This document shows, in pieces, positions 39,681 through 52,970 of a stretch of DNA of 64,000 nucleotides. Position numbers and translations under genes: made by a program. The DNA lies in NCBI GenBank assembly GCA_013399855.1, contig VXAY01004336.1, positions 926,076-990,075 on the forward strand. Direction: 5' to 3'. The notes below the pieces were generated by a model, which worked only from the letters and a program-made list of their open reading frames with translations, was not told where the DNA came from and made no database searches. This DNA is from Oxyruncus cristatus (taxonomy: Eukaryota; Chordata; Aves; Passeriformes; Cotingidae). How positions within the stretch are numbered: position 1 is the first letter of the stretch; each line of letters opens with the position of its first letter.

Positions 39681-42600
39681 AAGAACCAATATGTTTCTTG
39701 GGATGAGTGGAAGGGACTCACAATCTGCATTACATTATATTTACTACCCCTCAGAAACAGGCACAGCATTGCTTTGTAGAACAAGCTCTCTATAGCAAGT
39801 GCAACAGAGTGTGATTTAGAGGGTCACTCGCGTAAATTTCAAGGCATTGAAGGTTGGTAAATTTTACACTGTTTTAACACAAAAATCTTTAATTGGAGGG
39901 TTAGTGACCATTAAAGAGAAATTTATTACAGAGTGGATCTTGTAATAAAGAAAACAAGTCCAGACTATATTTAATTGCACATTTTGGCTTGGACATCTAA
40001 AGGAATACTTGGACTCCTAACTAGCTAAGGTGTGTGTTGTTTTCTGGTTTTTTTTGTTTTCATTACAGTGAAGCCAGAATTATACCCTGTAACAACTCTG
40101 ATAAGACTTACAAAGGAAACCTATATTCAAATACAGTTTTAACTTGGCTTGCTTTATTTTGCCTTTCTTTTTTGTAGAATTTTTCAGATTATGCTCATAT
40201 TTCAGGGGTTTTTTCCCTCTGTAGATGAACATTATCAACTTATAACATCATATCATGCAGCAGACTACTTAAGTAAATTCTGTTTTTCAGCCTCTGTTAT
40301 TATAAACCCATTTTTGTTTTAATATGACTAAATTGGTGTGGAAAGGTAGGAATATTGCCCATTATTGCAATGCTGTAAATACATTGTATATGGAAAACCT
40401 AAGTGATAAAGAGCTTAATTAACTGTGATTTATATTGATCTATATGATCATAAAATCACCATAATTTGGAGCAACCTAATTTGTTTTTTAATAAGTGTTG
40501 CCTGAAAGACTAGTAATTACAGTCATAAACCAATTACTGAATTAAAGTGTAGTAAATTTAAAAACAAAAGCAGTCACAAGATATTTCATTAGGAAGCCTA
40601 GTAAGTTCAAACAAAAGCTAATTTATGTTTATATGATGCTGAAACTGCAGTAGCACCTGTGACAGGTGAATTTTCAAGTAATTTCCCACTCTAAACTCAT
40701 ATTTTTGAGGTTTCCAGAAATATTTATGTTTTGACTAAACAGTTGTAAGCACAGTCCAAACCCTGTCTTGTTGATTTAAGTGGACAATGTTAATATTATT
40801 TTTGTGCTGTGTGTGGGTAAGAAAGCCTGAGTAGACCCAGAAGTTAGCAGGTTGGGGTGAGGCCACAGCAAAGAACTCTGGAGAGCAAGTTTGCAAATCA
40901 ACAGAGCAAGAATCGCTTTTGGCAAAGCCAACAATTGTTGACTGATATACGGACTAGTCAGGTAAGAGGCAAAAAAATTAATGTCACCCTTTCAAGTTGC
41001 ATAGAGTTCAGCTGGAATAAGCCGACATGCAGAGGTCAGGCTGTCTGAGAGATGAATGTTACCATCCACAGTAACTGGACACTTATACACATATAGCACT
41101 TTGTTTTGTGTCTCTTATTTTGAAAATAACCTTTTCTTTTTCTTTTTCTTTTCTTTTTTTTTTTTTTTTTTTGAGTTAATATACGTCTGAGGAACCTCAG
41201 AGGAAGTTTAAAGTGTGGTGGAAAAAAGGTAATGTAGACACAACTATGCTAACATTTTCACTGTGGCGACACTTCATGGTGCCTATTATAAGAATCAGTT
41301 GCTAGAGGGGACCTAAGCTCTTTTGAAAGCTTGTGCTCTGGACACCATGACACTGGGGCTCCATTTCTGAGGGAACTGAAGAGAAAAAGGGAGTTATGAG
41401 AAGAAAGTAACACTGATGAACACTGTAGCTGTCTTTAAGTGATCTCTGAAGACAACATTGAAGGTTACAGATGTGACTGTTCCCACAAGTGTACCAGTAG
41501 GGTCCCTCACTAAAATTTGTCAAGGACTTACAAAAATAACTCACAGAAAGAGAAAATTATAAAACATTATTAGTTACAGATCATCAATCTTAAAAATTGC
41601 AAATGCTTAAGAACTTTGAAGAACCATTGGCTTTTTGAACAGATAAAAGAATTAAGAACAACTGAAGATGGAGAAAAATTATTTTGGTTACACCACAGCA
41701 AGCAAAGACCCTGACAAATGCTGCAGCCTCTAAGACAGCAAGGTTCATGGACAGAAAGATGTCTGTTGAGGTTAACTGTCAACCAATACAAGGCCATGTG
41801 CATTTAAGGGATAGTGCACAGTTGGGTACTAAGTAAAGTGTAAATATTCCAGAGAAAGGGATTCCTAATAAGGCCTGTTCAGTGGAAATGTGCTAGCTTC
41901 ACAGGTTTGGAGAGATAGCAAAGAGAAGTTTTCTCTCAGCTCAAACACCATGTCCTGACTGCAGGTGACCCATGGTAGCTGCTCATGCCACCACTTCCCA
42001 ACCCCGTTCTGTCACTGGAATCCGGGTTAGCCTTAACACTTAGAACAATGAGTTGCTTTTTTTCCTGTTGTTTTGTGGGTTGTTTTTTTAACATGAATCA
42101 TTGTGACTGAAGTGGGTTAGGGAGAAATGGCATCTGGTATTGTGCTAAAAGATCTGGTGACTTTCTGCCTCGTGTATGGCAGGAAGGGACAAGAAGGCTC
42201 TGGTCAGGCCAGCAGGGGTAACTTATTGCAGACACGGCCTGCGAAGCTCAACCATTGCTCCAATATGTGCAAAGACTGCACAAAAACAAGAGAATATCAT
42301 CAGCACTTCATCGACGGTGCACACAGGGATAACAGACCCTCTTATCTTGGCTACGCTGGTCACTTTTGCTAGGACACCATGGAGCATGGAGGATGAACAA
42401 CTGTTCATCTGAGAGCTGTTTAGTTTGCCCAAGAAAAGGTTAAGGGCAGACACACTCACAGTCTGTGCACCTAAGCAGTGCATAGCACAGCAAAACTGTG
42501 GTAGTGGGCTCTTCAGCCTGGCAAGCAAATGTACAGCAGAACCTAGAGGCTGCTCTTTGAAGCTGGCCAAATTCAGACTGCAAAGGAGATTTGAATTTAT

Positions 42601-45600
42601 CTAAGCAGGGTGTTATTAACCTCTGAAATGATTTAGTAAATGCTGTTGTGGGTTCTCTGCCTCTGTTCAAATCAAAATAGGATTTCTCAACTGAAATACA
42701 GTGTAATTCGAAGGGGAATTAATTCATGCCTGGCTATAATTGGTGTTATGGAGAAAGTCAGGCAAAACAATTACAGTGATCTCATCTGGCCTAAAAATTG
42801 ATGAGTCTATTTAAAAGGAAAAAAACCCAAACCAAACATAACAGAACTCACTCAGGAGGAATTAATTTCTAGAGATTGCATTTCACAATAGTATACCACT
42901 TTACATTAACTCAAATCTGTCCCTGGGGTGATAGTGATGCATTTCTCAAAAATGCTGTTTAAGGAGACCATCTACTTTTTAAACAAAGTAGTAATTGTAA
43001 TTCTTGGGTGAAATCAGTGCCTCAGTAACAGAAATGACAGGAGTTTCATTTCTACAGGAACTCAGAATTTTATCTGTTTTTCCCTTCTTTCAGAGCCATA
43101 AGCGCATCTAATTCTGCTCAATTTTATTGAAGGATATAGGCGATTTTCTGCTCTGTAAGTTGTGGTATTTCTTTTGGAAATGAAGAAAACCCTGCATACA
43201 CTGGCTGAGTGGTTGGCTTTGATCTGATGATGTCTTCAAGTAGAGGATTAGATGAACAGAGGAATGTCACTGATATTTTTCAGCTACAGAGTGTTGCAGT
43301 TACATCAGTGTGGCACTCTCGGCAATAGCTATTTGGTGGTTTTTATAGTTCATCAATAGGAAGGACTAAAAATCAGTGAAATTGCAGAGTACATGCAAAG
43401 AATCACTGCTAACAGCCCAGAAATTTAACTAATGATGAAAAGGTAGACGATACATTTTTAATACATTGAAAGAAAACAGATTAAGTGAAAGAGATAATGG
43501 ATAAAGTTTCTAAAAGCAAAGGAGAGACAATAATCCTATTTATAGCAAGGTTACAGTATTCTTACTAAGCGGAAGAGGTCAGAAAAACGTTGAGTCCTCA
43601 GCATAAAGCCTGCTGCGTTTTGATACACTGATATGTTATCTCTGTGCACATACTGAATTGTCAGGGACATTTCACTCAGTATCCAAGGATCCCAAAGAAA
43701 TCTCCTGTTCAAATTCTGACCAGGGCTGACTGCCAAGCTGAAATGCAGCATTTTGATGCTCATGTTCACATTCTGAGGTGGCACTTTGTTTCAGAAGGCA
43801 GTCAATCCAATCCCACTCCTCAGTGGTTGCCAGCATGCAGCTGTTTTGCACTCTGAAACCTAATCTGTATAAAGAAAAATCTGTGGCCTCCACTTATTTA
43901 AAGTTTTCAGTGGTTTACATGTGAAAAATGTACATATTTTGCAATATTTGGTATGAGCATGGACGTTTTTTCTATTGTATGACCACTCTTGGACAGCCAA
44001 AGAAAAGGAGTTTCTATTCCTACATTTTGCAACAGAGAACACATCCCTATGTTTTTCAGATTTTTCTTGAAATGAACTGAAAAAAGGAGGGGTTGTAGCT
44101 GCTATAAATGCCTGCTTCATCTTACAGATTAGCCAGAAAAAACAGCTGGCAGCTGTGCTGACAAAAGCAACCCTGTCTCAGGAAAAATCCTCTCCAAAAA
44201 AGATTGAGATCTCAAAATTCAATTTCCAGAGAATTTTGAAAGCTCACAAAGAGCACCAGCATTTGTAGTACAGTCTTCAGGGCCTCAGAGCACAGCATTT
44301 CCCACCAAGGTGACCTGAGCATGGACCATGTTGATTTTGATGTCTGTGAATTCTCTAGGCTTCAAAGATCCACTGAGTTTAGACATGAGTCGCTTCACGC
44401 CAGATGCGAGTTGGTACATCAGGGGCTACCAGCTGCTTCACTGTCCATCACCAATGGTGATATCGTATTGTGAAAATACCTTCACACTGTGCAAAGTGCA
44501 TGCTCTTACAGACCACATAAGCAATTCATGGTGGTGCAGGGGGTGCCTAGATGGAGCAAAACACATATTCCTGAACATAATGGGATGCAACCACACACTG
44601 CAACACCAGAGGAGACAACCATGCAATGGCTGCAGTTGCTTGTGCTTTCTGAAGGAGACTTGTCTTTGGGAAGCAGGGCAAACAGAATTTGGTAAAGCAG
44701 CAGCCATGTTAGAGCAGCAACTTGGACAATATACCTACTTGTGCTAAACACAGAACTACCTCTGCCTGTGAGCAGCTATCTCTGAGCATTGGGCTGGGAC
44801 AGGAGTGGGGTGGGCTGCAGGAGGCAGCAGGGCGCTTCCACCCTGGGCCCCTTAAAGACCACAAATCCCTGGAAGCAGAGATTTACTGCTCTTTTATGAC
44901 TCACTTGTCAATCAAATTCTTTGCCAGAAAAAAATGCAGAACTGTTTCAACTGAATTATTTGATTTGGGGTTCCTCTAACTTTCTTATTTCCCCTGTTCC
45001 ACAGAAAATTTTCTCAATGTCATTTCTATTACGCACTTTTGAAAAATAAGCAGGGCTCAAAATGAGTTATTTCTTATGGGAAAACAGTCTGTCGGGAACA
45101 CATTACACATTCCATTTACTAATCAGAATCTTCTGATAATTTTTACTGTGCATTGCAAATGCAGGCAGCCTGCATTACATCTGTAGTGCTCAGATAGACT
45201 GGAACTGCTCCAAACTGCTTCTCAGAAGTTTATTTTTAAAATTTTCTGTGCACTTACTGTTCCTTCATCCTGGTCACAAATGCATATTTATCCCATGGAC
45301 TAACTACATGCATGCAATAATTTAGTAGAGTTACATGTACCATAGTGTTAAAAAATATACTGTCTCTCAAAGTATATAGAAACAGTTGCCTAAAGAAATA
45401 AATGCTTCAACCTGAGGAAGCTGAAAGACTGAAAATATCAAGCAAGGAAGATAAATGACCTCAGCTTAAAGTAAAAAAAAGTAACAGGAAAACTAAGATT
45501 ATAGTGATATGCTTCATGAAACAGTTTATATGGCTGGTCTTAAATAGAGTGGAGACTCATGTTGTTGTCAGAAAAATTTCAAGGATGAGCCAAACAGCTG

Positions 45601-45619
45601 CAATTCTGGCTTCTGGTTT
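39681..45619. other. Intergenic DNA, no gene seen
   Basis: No supported gene. The 139-codon frame at 44328-44747 starts with ATG but shows no domain, is overlapped by comparable antisense frames and lacks any splice or promoter context. An AT-rich, nearly CpG-free block at 40,340-40,690 has the look of conserved non-coding sequence, which cannot be confirmed from one genome. Confidence 0.6.
41131..41172. repeat. Pyrimidine (CTTTT)n / poly(T) tract
   Basis: Forty-two bases of T with scattered single C, running into about 19 uninterrupted T. Simple low-complexity repeat. Confidence 0.85.
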
Positions 45620-45625
45620 CACCAT

Positions 45626-46226
45626 TGTAGTGGTTTTGAGTCTAGGCCTTCCTTGGTAACCAGGTTGTAACCAAGGAACCAAGGCCGTGTTCCCAGTATT
45701 CCATAGGATTTTTACGTAAGCAAGGGTATAAATAAGAAGGGAGAGGAGGCTCTTGCTCTTTTCTCTTCCTGTGGTCTGAACGTGCAGGTTCTCTGCTGTC
45801 GGTCCTACTCGTGTGGAGGAGTGAGGCCTGGTGAGGCCTTGTAGGCCTCGGGAGGCAGCGGGTGCCGGCGGTCGTTTGGCGTGATTCTGTTATCTCAAGG
45901 AAAGTAGTAAGCCTTTCTTTTACTAGTTCTTTATTGTTTGCTCCCAGGTTTTGGTAGCGTATATCTGTTTTCCCCTTTTCCCTTTTTCCCTTTTCCTTTT
46001 CCCTTTCCCTCCAGGGGAGGGGTGTGTTCGGGGTCCCTAATATTGTGTATAGTTTCATGGCTGTATATAACCGTAATATATGCAAAAATATATATTTTCA
46101 TATAATTTGGTTGGTTTTGGGTTCTTCAGCTTCTATCGGTTTTTTTCCTTTGCCCCAGGGGAAGATAGGGAGGGGGAGGGTTTCCCTGTGGGCTCGGACA
46201 GTTGGCATGAAGCCAACACAACCACT
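45626..46226 (+). mobile_element. Solo LTR of an endogenous retrovirus
   Basis: A roughly 600-bp element opens with TGTAGTGGTTTTG and closes with ACACAACCACT, the eroded inverted counterpart lacking its terminal ACA. The flanks CACCAT (45620-45625) and CAACAT (46227-46232) match at five of six positions and look like a decayed target-site duplication. Inside, TATAAATA at 45727-45734 is a plausible core promoter on the plus strand. A CpG-rich segment (about 45780-45890) and a C/T tract follow. No primer-binding site, gag, pol or env sequence flanks it, so it is a solo LTR left by recombination. It resembles avian ERV LTRs in its ends and length, but I cannot name the family. Confidence 0.75.
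45971..46012 (+). repeat. (CCCTTTT)n pyrimidine tract within the LTR
   Basis: A C/T-only run of imperfect TTTTCCC units inside the solo LTR, just before the GGGGAGGGGTG segment. It is probably a polypyrimidine element of the LTR or a microsatellite grown from it. Confidence 0.7.
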
Positions 46227-46232
46227 CAACAT

Positions 46233-47181
46233 CAGGATGATGGGATCGAGCAGAAAGGATGTTCAGCTCCTAAGCAGCTGATGTGGAAAGGGATCTGGGA
46301 AAGAAAGAGTAGTGGTGAAATACAGGGGAGACATGGAGCAAGAAGCAGGGCAGGACTGAAAACAGCGGCAATTTGTTTCCAGCAGAAGCTCTGAGGGAGC
46401 CTGGGATTAGCATCTTGTTCAAAGACGTGCGCAATTCCTTTCCAAAACCTTTAAAGAAGGCAGTTCCCACGTCCACTATTGCACATCAGTGCCTCCCCCA
46501 GAGGGGGTAGTTTCTGAGGAAAATTTCCTGGACTCCTGGACCTTTCGTATCACTCTCATCTCTGCTGTGTTTCAATGCTGAGAGTACAAAGACCTCCAGT
46601 ATTCTTATCTTGGCATTCCCCACTTAGGGGAATGAGAGAAGCATTACAAATGAGTCTGTAGGGATGTATCGTGGGAGCAGTAATAAAAACTAAAAAGCCG
46701 GCACCAGCAGCCATGGCCAGTCAGGTCCTTTGGGAGCACTGGGCAGTGGAACTGTTCCACATCCCTGCTCTGAAATGCTTGGCATTTAAACACGGCAACA
46801 AGCTCTGCTCCTGCAGACTGTTCCTGAGGAAGACCTCATGGTCAGACTGTCACAGCTAATGTTTTCTGGTCACATTTCTGCTCCCCCTTCTCTTCTCCCT
46901 GCTGTCCATGTGCTAAAACAGCCGTCTCTCCCCTCACTGTCCCCCGCCACAAGCCAGGACATGATCAGGATACAATAACATCAAGGTTGCTTTAAAAATT
47001 CATGCTCTCTCTTCTGCTTTGTTGTTTAATGGTTTTAAACACATCAAGTCTAACAATATTTTTGGAGCCTAACAACTTACTTGTAGCTGTTGGGCAAGAC
47101 ACATGTGCAACAGTCAGGACACTGTTGAAAGCATCCAGGCACGTTTTAATATTTCCTTAAGTCACTGTGGGGAAAACCTGG
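46233..47181. other. Intergenic DNA, no gene seen
   Basis: No retroviral internal sequence follows the LTR, and no gene or other repeat is recognised. Confidence 0.6.
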
Positions 47182-47465
47182 AATCATAGATTGTTTTGGT
47201 TAGAGGAGACCTTTAAAGGCCATTTAGTTCAACCCCCCTACAATAAGCAGGGACATCTTCAACTCAGTGAGATTGCTCAGAGCACCATCCAACCTGACCT
47301 TGGATGTTTCTAGGGATGGGGCCTCTACCACCTCTCCAGGCAATGTGGCAGTGCCTCATTACCATCCTCACTGTAAAACATTTCTTCCAAATATGTAATC
47401 TGACTCTCCCTTCTTTCAAATTAAAAACATTATGTCTTGTCCTATTGCTACAGGCCCTGTTCTAT
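47182..47465 (-). mobile_element. CR1 LINE 3'-end fragment, antisense
   Basis: The plus strand begins AATCATAGATTG (the reverse complement of CR1 terminal octamers) and continues through 'gttagaggagacctttaaag', 'tagttcaacccccctaca', a 'gggatggggcctctaccacc' block and 'cttgtcctattgctacaggc'. The order matches a complete CR1 3' UTR in reverse. The pol part is missing. It is followed by about 100 bp of partly TA/CA-rich sequence and then a second CR1 in the same orientation. Confidence 0.88.
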
Positions 47466-47569
47466 TTGTGTTTATATAGCTATATATGCACACATACACA
47501 CATATTATTAGCTTCTTTAGCTCTGTTTGACTGTGCAGAATTTAGGATGAAAAAAACCCCGAACTTGTA

Positions 47570-47992
47570 ATTTCACTGCCAAGTTCACCACAAGTGAACA
47601 CAAACCATGTCCCTGAGTGCCACATCTACACATCTTTTAAACATCTCCAGGGATGGTGACTACCAAATCTCTGACCAGCCTGTTCCAATGATTCACAACC
47701 TTTTTGGTGAAGATTTTCCTACTATCCAGTCTAAACCTTTCCTGGCACAACTTGAGGCTGTTTCCCCTTGCCCTGTCACTTGCTACTTGGGAAAAGAGAC
47801 TGACCCCCACCTTGCTACAGCATCCTTTCAGGTGGTTGTAGAGAGTCATAAGGTACCCCCTGAGCCTCCTTTTCTCCAGCCTAAGCAGTCCCAGCTCTCT
47901 CAGCTGCTCCTTATCAGACTTGTGCTCCAGATCCTTTACCAGATTCGTTGCCCTTCTCTGGACATGCTCCAGCACCTCAATATCTTTCCTAT
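47570..47992 (-). mobile_element. CR1 LINE fragment with open C-terminal pol segment
   Basis: This is a second antisense CR1 of a different subtype. Reading the minus strand from 47975 to 47637 gives an uninterrupted 112-codon frame that matches the CR1 ORF2 C-terminal tail. It includes [48 protein letters not shown] and [13 protein letters not shown]. In CR1 this segment lies after the reverse transcriptase domain at the 3' end of ORF2. The extreme 3' end and everything 5' of about 47992 are missing, so it is a dead fragment. The plus-strand 157-codon frame across it is an antisense shadow. Confidence 0.92.
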
Positions 47993-50900
47993 AGAAAATT
48001 CACCAGATGGACACAGAACCATAAGCTTGCAGAAGGCATTTTCACATGGGATGAGCGAGTTCAGTGCCAGATACATGTAAGCTGATATGCTCCGAGGTGC
48101 CCAAAACAGGGATGAAGAAAAATCAAGCCTTTGCCAAAACCTAATACTACAGTTTTCATGCAGACACATTAAGCTGTACTTCCCCATCTTACTTGTAGGC
48201 CAAAATTAATAAATAAGACTATGTTAATTTTCTATTGCCCCCATAATCAATTTTAAAATACAGAAAAAAACCACCGTTACACAAAATTTTAGTAAAATAA
48301 AGTTTACATTCAGCAAAGCACACTCCTATCCTAGTATTTAAGTCACTCCACATCACTGCTGTAATTTCTAAATTCGCTGTGTAAATGCGAAGCTTTTACA
48401 GTTCAAAACAGCAAGACAGACTTCATAAAAGATTAATATACTTGAAAAGCAGGTCATTTACTAAAAGATTTTTTAAAAGCTTCCTTTCTTAAAAAGCAAA
48501 ACTATCTGCCCACCTCCGTATCTCATCTAAAATCATTTGCATACACAGCTGTTCTTCAAATTTCAACCCTATTTTCTTTCCTCGTTTTCATGTTTTATGA
48601 CATGAGTAGCAGGTATTTACTGAAACGGTAGCATGCTTCAGCAAATGCCTTCTTCTTTCAAACAGCGATTTATCCTGCCTTCCAGATGCCCAGGTACATG
48701 GATACCCTTTTCTCATACACAGGGTTGAAGTGCTGGACCTTCAGCCCCAGGGCTGCATGAAATGGCAGCCTGAAGTCTGGGGACTTCAGCTTCTAAACCT
48801 TCTCTTACCACAGCTGAAAGTCTCTTACAATAGCAGGTGAGGACAGGCTTTGCCCCTCCTGCATTTTCCACTGTACTCTTTTTTTATGAGTCTTTTTAGG
48901 CATTGATCTTTGACTGAGCTGGGAACTGTGCATGCAGTACAAGTGGTCTGGATGTCACAGGTGCAAGACACACAGGTACCGTGTTAACAAACAGCAGAAG
49001 GGAAATCAATAAATATTTCTTGGATACTGGGCCTGTACCATTCTGTTCAGTGGAAATTATATGACCTTTGCACACTGCAGTCCTCAAAACAGCATTTTAC
49101 ATGGAGCTAAAAAATAGCAAGAGATACGGCAGAGCAAAAAATACAAGCAATTTTGGACCAAGACATTGACATTTCAAGATATGCTTGACACCCTGTTCTT
49201 CACAAGTGTTTCCAGAAGCTACGTCTGCCTGAAGAACAACCTCTATCTGTTTCATCCCGCCTGCAAATAGCATGACACCCAGCAAAATTTAAAAATAAGC
49301 CATTAAAAAGATTACTATCTGTTTAGGACATGGTAGCTCAACTGTAGCCACAGAGTTACTCTCTTGGTAACAGGCTGTCACGAATGTGGTGATTATTAAA
49401 GACAGAAAAAGTTGAGGGAGAGTTGCTTTGGGATGAGGTTAAGTGAGGAGAACACGACGACCTTGGTCATAAGCTTCAAAGAAAATATGATGAAAAAGCC
49501 AGACACCACAAGGGAAGGAACATGCAGAAAGGAAGAAGGAAGATGGGAAAGCTCAGAAAAGGCGAGACAGCAAGAAGGTGGAAATGACTTGCTGTGCCAA
49601 AAGCAAGAAATAATAGCACAGATACCAGCACTCTCTTGTCATAAGATCATCATGAAAATTACTTTAAATTTAGAAGAATGACATTTAAGAGACTATTTTT
49701 TTGTTCTATAAATGATTGTTTTTCATGATTTTTTTTTTAAAGTCACTACTTATTCAGATTTGATAGGCAGCCACAACCAATTCTTACGTGATCAAATGTA
49801 AAATATGCTTGAAGGCTATTCATACCTACCAGGGCAAGACAGATGGAGCAGTGTAGGTATCTCCACTTTAGATTGTACTGCAGCCCAAAGGAGAGCATCT
49901 CAGTATTTAGCAGTAATGCAATAACTTCAACAAATGGAGGATGCAGCTATTGATCACCATTTGGGCTTGCAGGGAGAAAAGTAAAAGGCATTTAGGGGTT
50001 AATACTTCTGACTGAAATGTGCTTATTTAGAGGTTCACTTAACAGATGCCATCATCAGGAGATAAAAGTCCTTACACTGAACAGACAATTTTAATGGTCT
50101 TTCCCATTAAGCTATGGGTGACATATTTCAAAGGACAGATTATTGGTGTCTTTCTGCTGACAGCAAGGAATGTCAGATGAATTCAGAATATCAGTAACTG
50201 TTTAAGCCTTGCTAACAAGGATTTTGATATAGAGTTATAATTCAGGACAAAACACCTTGACCAATTTATTCTCCCATACAGCACATTTATATCTGCATTT
50301 ATATTCATTGCCAAAATAGGCAATGGACCCTTACTGTTCATAGGAACAAAGCTCCAGATGCTCTTATATTCTAAGCCTAATGTGCTCAGCTACTAGTGTG
50401 ACACCATTAATGATACAGAATGTGAGTTTTATAGCCTTCAAAAAATGGAACCTCCCAGATTCGTTAGACTACCCCGCTTAATAAAGTTTGTTATGAACAA
50501 GTGAGCTCTAAATACAACAAACTAAACATTATCATCCCATAATCAAAAGATATCAGAAAGACTTTTTAAGGTTTAGTTCTCTTCCCATTCTCCCACAGAC
50601 TGGAATTATTTAGCTCTGTACTGCAGAGCTCCATTAAGCACTTTGTTTTTCATCGAATGACTGGAATCAAGTGCGTATGGCCTCCACGGATGGATAAGCT
50701 GCTGTAAAAAGAGGTAAGTCAGCAATACTGATTGGCTCTGTTGTCTGAGTGTGCCTTTTGATTTTTGAATTACTGCCAAAAGCATCATCATTCTGTGTTT
50801 ACCCTTCAAAAGCCCCCGGTCACTCAGATGGTGCATATACTCGCAGCACAATGCGCTCCCTTGCAGAAACAGTATTCAGAAAAAAAAAAAAGACAATTTC

Positions 50901-52970
50901 AGTACTTGTATTTGTTGAATGTGAATTTGAGGCACAGATCCTCTATCTCTCATTTTTCATGACATTGTTACTATACAATATGAAGTGATTAAAAGACCAG
51001 TTTTACTTTGATGCCCATCTCTTTCACTCAGACAAATGGTTTATCTCTGTGAAAAGCTGTATGTAGCTTTCAAAGTGTACTTGGCCACATAATTTTACTC
51101 TCCCTTTCCCTCCCTGGCAAGTCAAAGTAACAGAACCACGGTAAACGTCTGTGGTGGTTTGTGTGCGTGTGAATTCATATTAATCTCTGAAGACACGCTG
51201 CATTTTTCTTCACTGCTTTAGCCAGGACTGCCAGCACCGGGCTCAGTACTGGCTTTCACAGGACACCACAGACTTGAATCTGCCTCCAGAACTGCAACAA
51301 GAGCTGTTGCGTAGCTGTGAACACCTGCTGTGCACTTTGTACCTGGGTAAGTGCCCTCTGGACACAGCAGAAACATGACCAGAACAGATCCCTGATGAAG
51401 CGTTTGAGTTGGTTACAACCCTCCACGAATACAACATTAGGACTCAGGAATCTCCTAAGGCAGAGACAAATAATGGACCCTCTCGACATGACACGATTAC
51501 CTGTCTGCAAAGGCAAAATGGTTACTCCCATTTGAATACAAAAACAGATCACACCCCAATGATTTGGGTTTCCCACAAATGTACAGGTAACAGCAAGAAC
51601 ATAAATAAATAAATCCTGTCGCATAAACAGTAACAAAGTGACAAATGAAGGCAATTTTTACCTGCTTGTTCAAAGCCTTGTGGACATTTTGCAATCCTGT
51701 TACTTCCATTACTGCACTCTTACCGGAGTTGCAAGTTCAGCTGACTGTGAAGGTCCTGGTAAAGTCTATAGGTCCTATAAAGTCTAATTTGTGTGCACAT
51801 TGTAAAAAGCAGTGATAGCAGATGCAGAGCCTGTGCTGTTTCAAAGGTGCTGCCTAAGATCTCAGGTGAAGAAATGCTCTCTTACAGATAGGTCACAAGC
51901 CTAAACCCTTTGTGGATTAAAAGGAAATGAATTTGATTTCTCAAGAGCCTATGGCTTCCCAACAAACCTTGGGAAACCACTTCAGAATACTAGGATATGT
52001 TATAATCCATTTTCTGGTTATAAAGGCTTCTTTATTACTGTTTTTGGCTGACAACACTTGAGATAGCATGTTTATCATCATTCTTAAAACACTTGAGAGA
52101 GAACAATGTGAGTGCATTTTTTATTTTGGTTTTAACTTCTTTATTTCATTGCTGTACAGCTGCATTACACTTGGCTTTAATCCCTTAAGCATTATTTTCC
52201 TTGGCAAAATAGTCACTGAACTGAGTAGAACTTACTATTGGAAAAATATGCTTGAAAAACCAGTGTGATGTCAATGCCAACTGAAACCCATGGAGCTTGA
52301 AATGTCACAAATGTGCCTGTAGCTGAAATACAGAGCTCCTCATTTTTCTGTCCGAGCTAGGAATGTTGTAAGTCTTAGGTTGTGAAGTCAACTGTAAAAA
52401 TCATAGAGTAGCCTCCTGAAACTGAACGCGTGCTGAAACCGAATGTGTGCTTCCCCCCTCCATGAACAATCCTTTGGAGAACACCTGTATAAAACTGAAT
52501 GTGGGATAACTCCATAGGCAACAAACGACTACATGGCTCCACTTCCAGTCTTGCCTGCATTAACTGTAGCTGTAAGAAGTTGGGCTACAGGCTTCTCAGA
52601 CAAAAGATAGAACCCGACTTTGTAAAACATCTTTAATATTCAAATATATAAATAAGCACTACTGAAGAATAATTCAGAAGACTGCAGTGATTCATTATGA
52701 ACAGATGCTATAAACAGGAACAGTAACATTGCTAGGTAAGGAAGAAGCAAGCTATTTTAGGAGTCTTGAAAACCTCTTCTAGTTCTTCAGACAGATCATG
52801 CTGCTATAGGTATTTTATAAAAAATTATATTCTGAAAAGCACTTTAGTAAAAGAAACCTTTTACTGGAACTATTATTTAACCAAGACCTTCTACAGCACT
52901 AAAAGACACTGCAACTGAGTTCCTGATATAGTTTTAAGAATGGAAGGGGTCAAAAAAAAAGAACAAAAAA
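47993..52970. other. Intergenic DNA downstream of FAM110B
   Basis: Nearly 5 kb with no supported gene. Short frames around 51.2-51.7 kb occur on both strands without family resemblance. A short A-tract lies near 50,880. No interspersed repeat was recognised. Confidence 0.6.

Noticed and set aside
44328..44747. 139-codon ATG-initiated frame on the plus strand
   Set aside because: Comparable antisense frames overlap it, there is no family resemblance or codon pattern suggesting selection, and its length is within chance for 64 kb.
45642..46085. 147-codon frame on the minus strand
   Set aside because: It lies antisense inside the solo LTR and its Lys/Glu/Arg-rich part comes from the pyrimidine tract.
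47607..48080. 157-codon frame on the plus strand
   Set aside because: It is the antisense shadow of the CR1 pol C-terminal frame.
51150..51270. 7-bp inverted ends TGTGGTG...CACCACA enclosing 121 bp, like a tiny LTR or MITE
   Set aside because: No target-site duplication, the arms are too short to be significant, and there is no internal promoter or repeat similarity.
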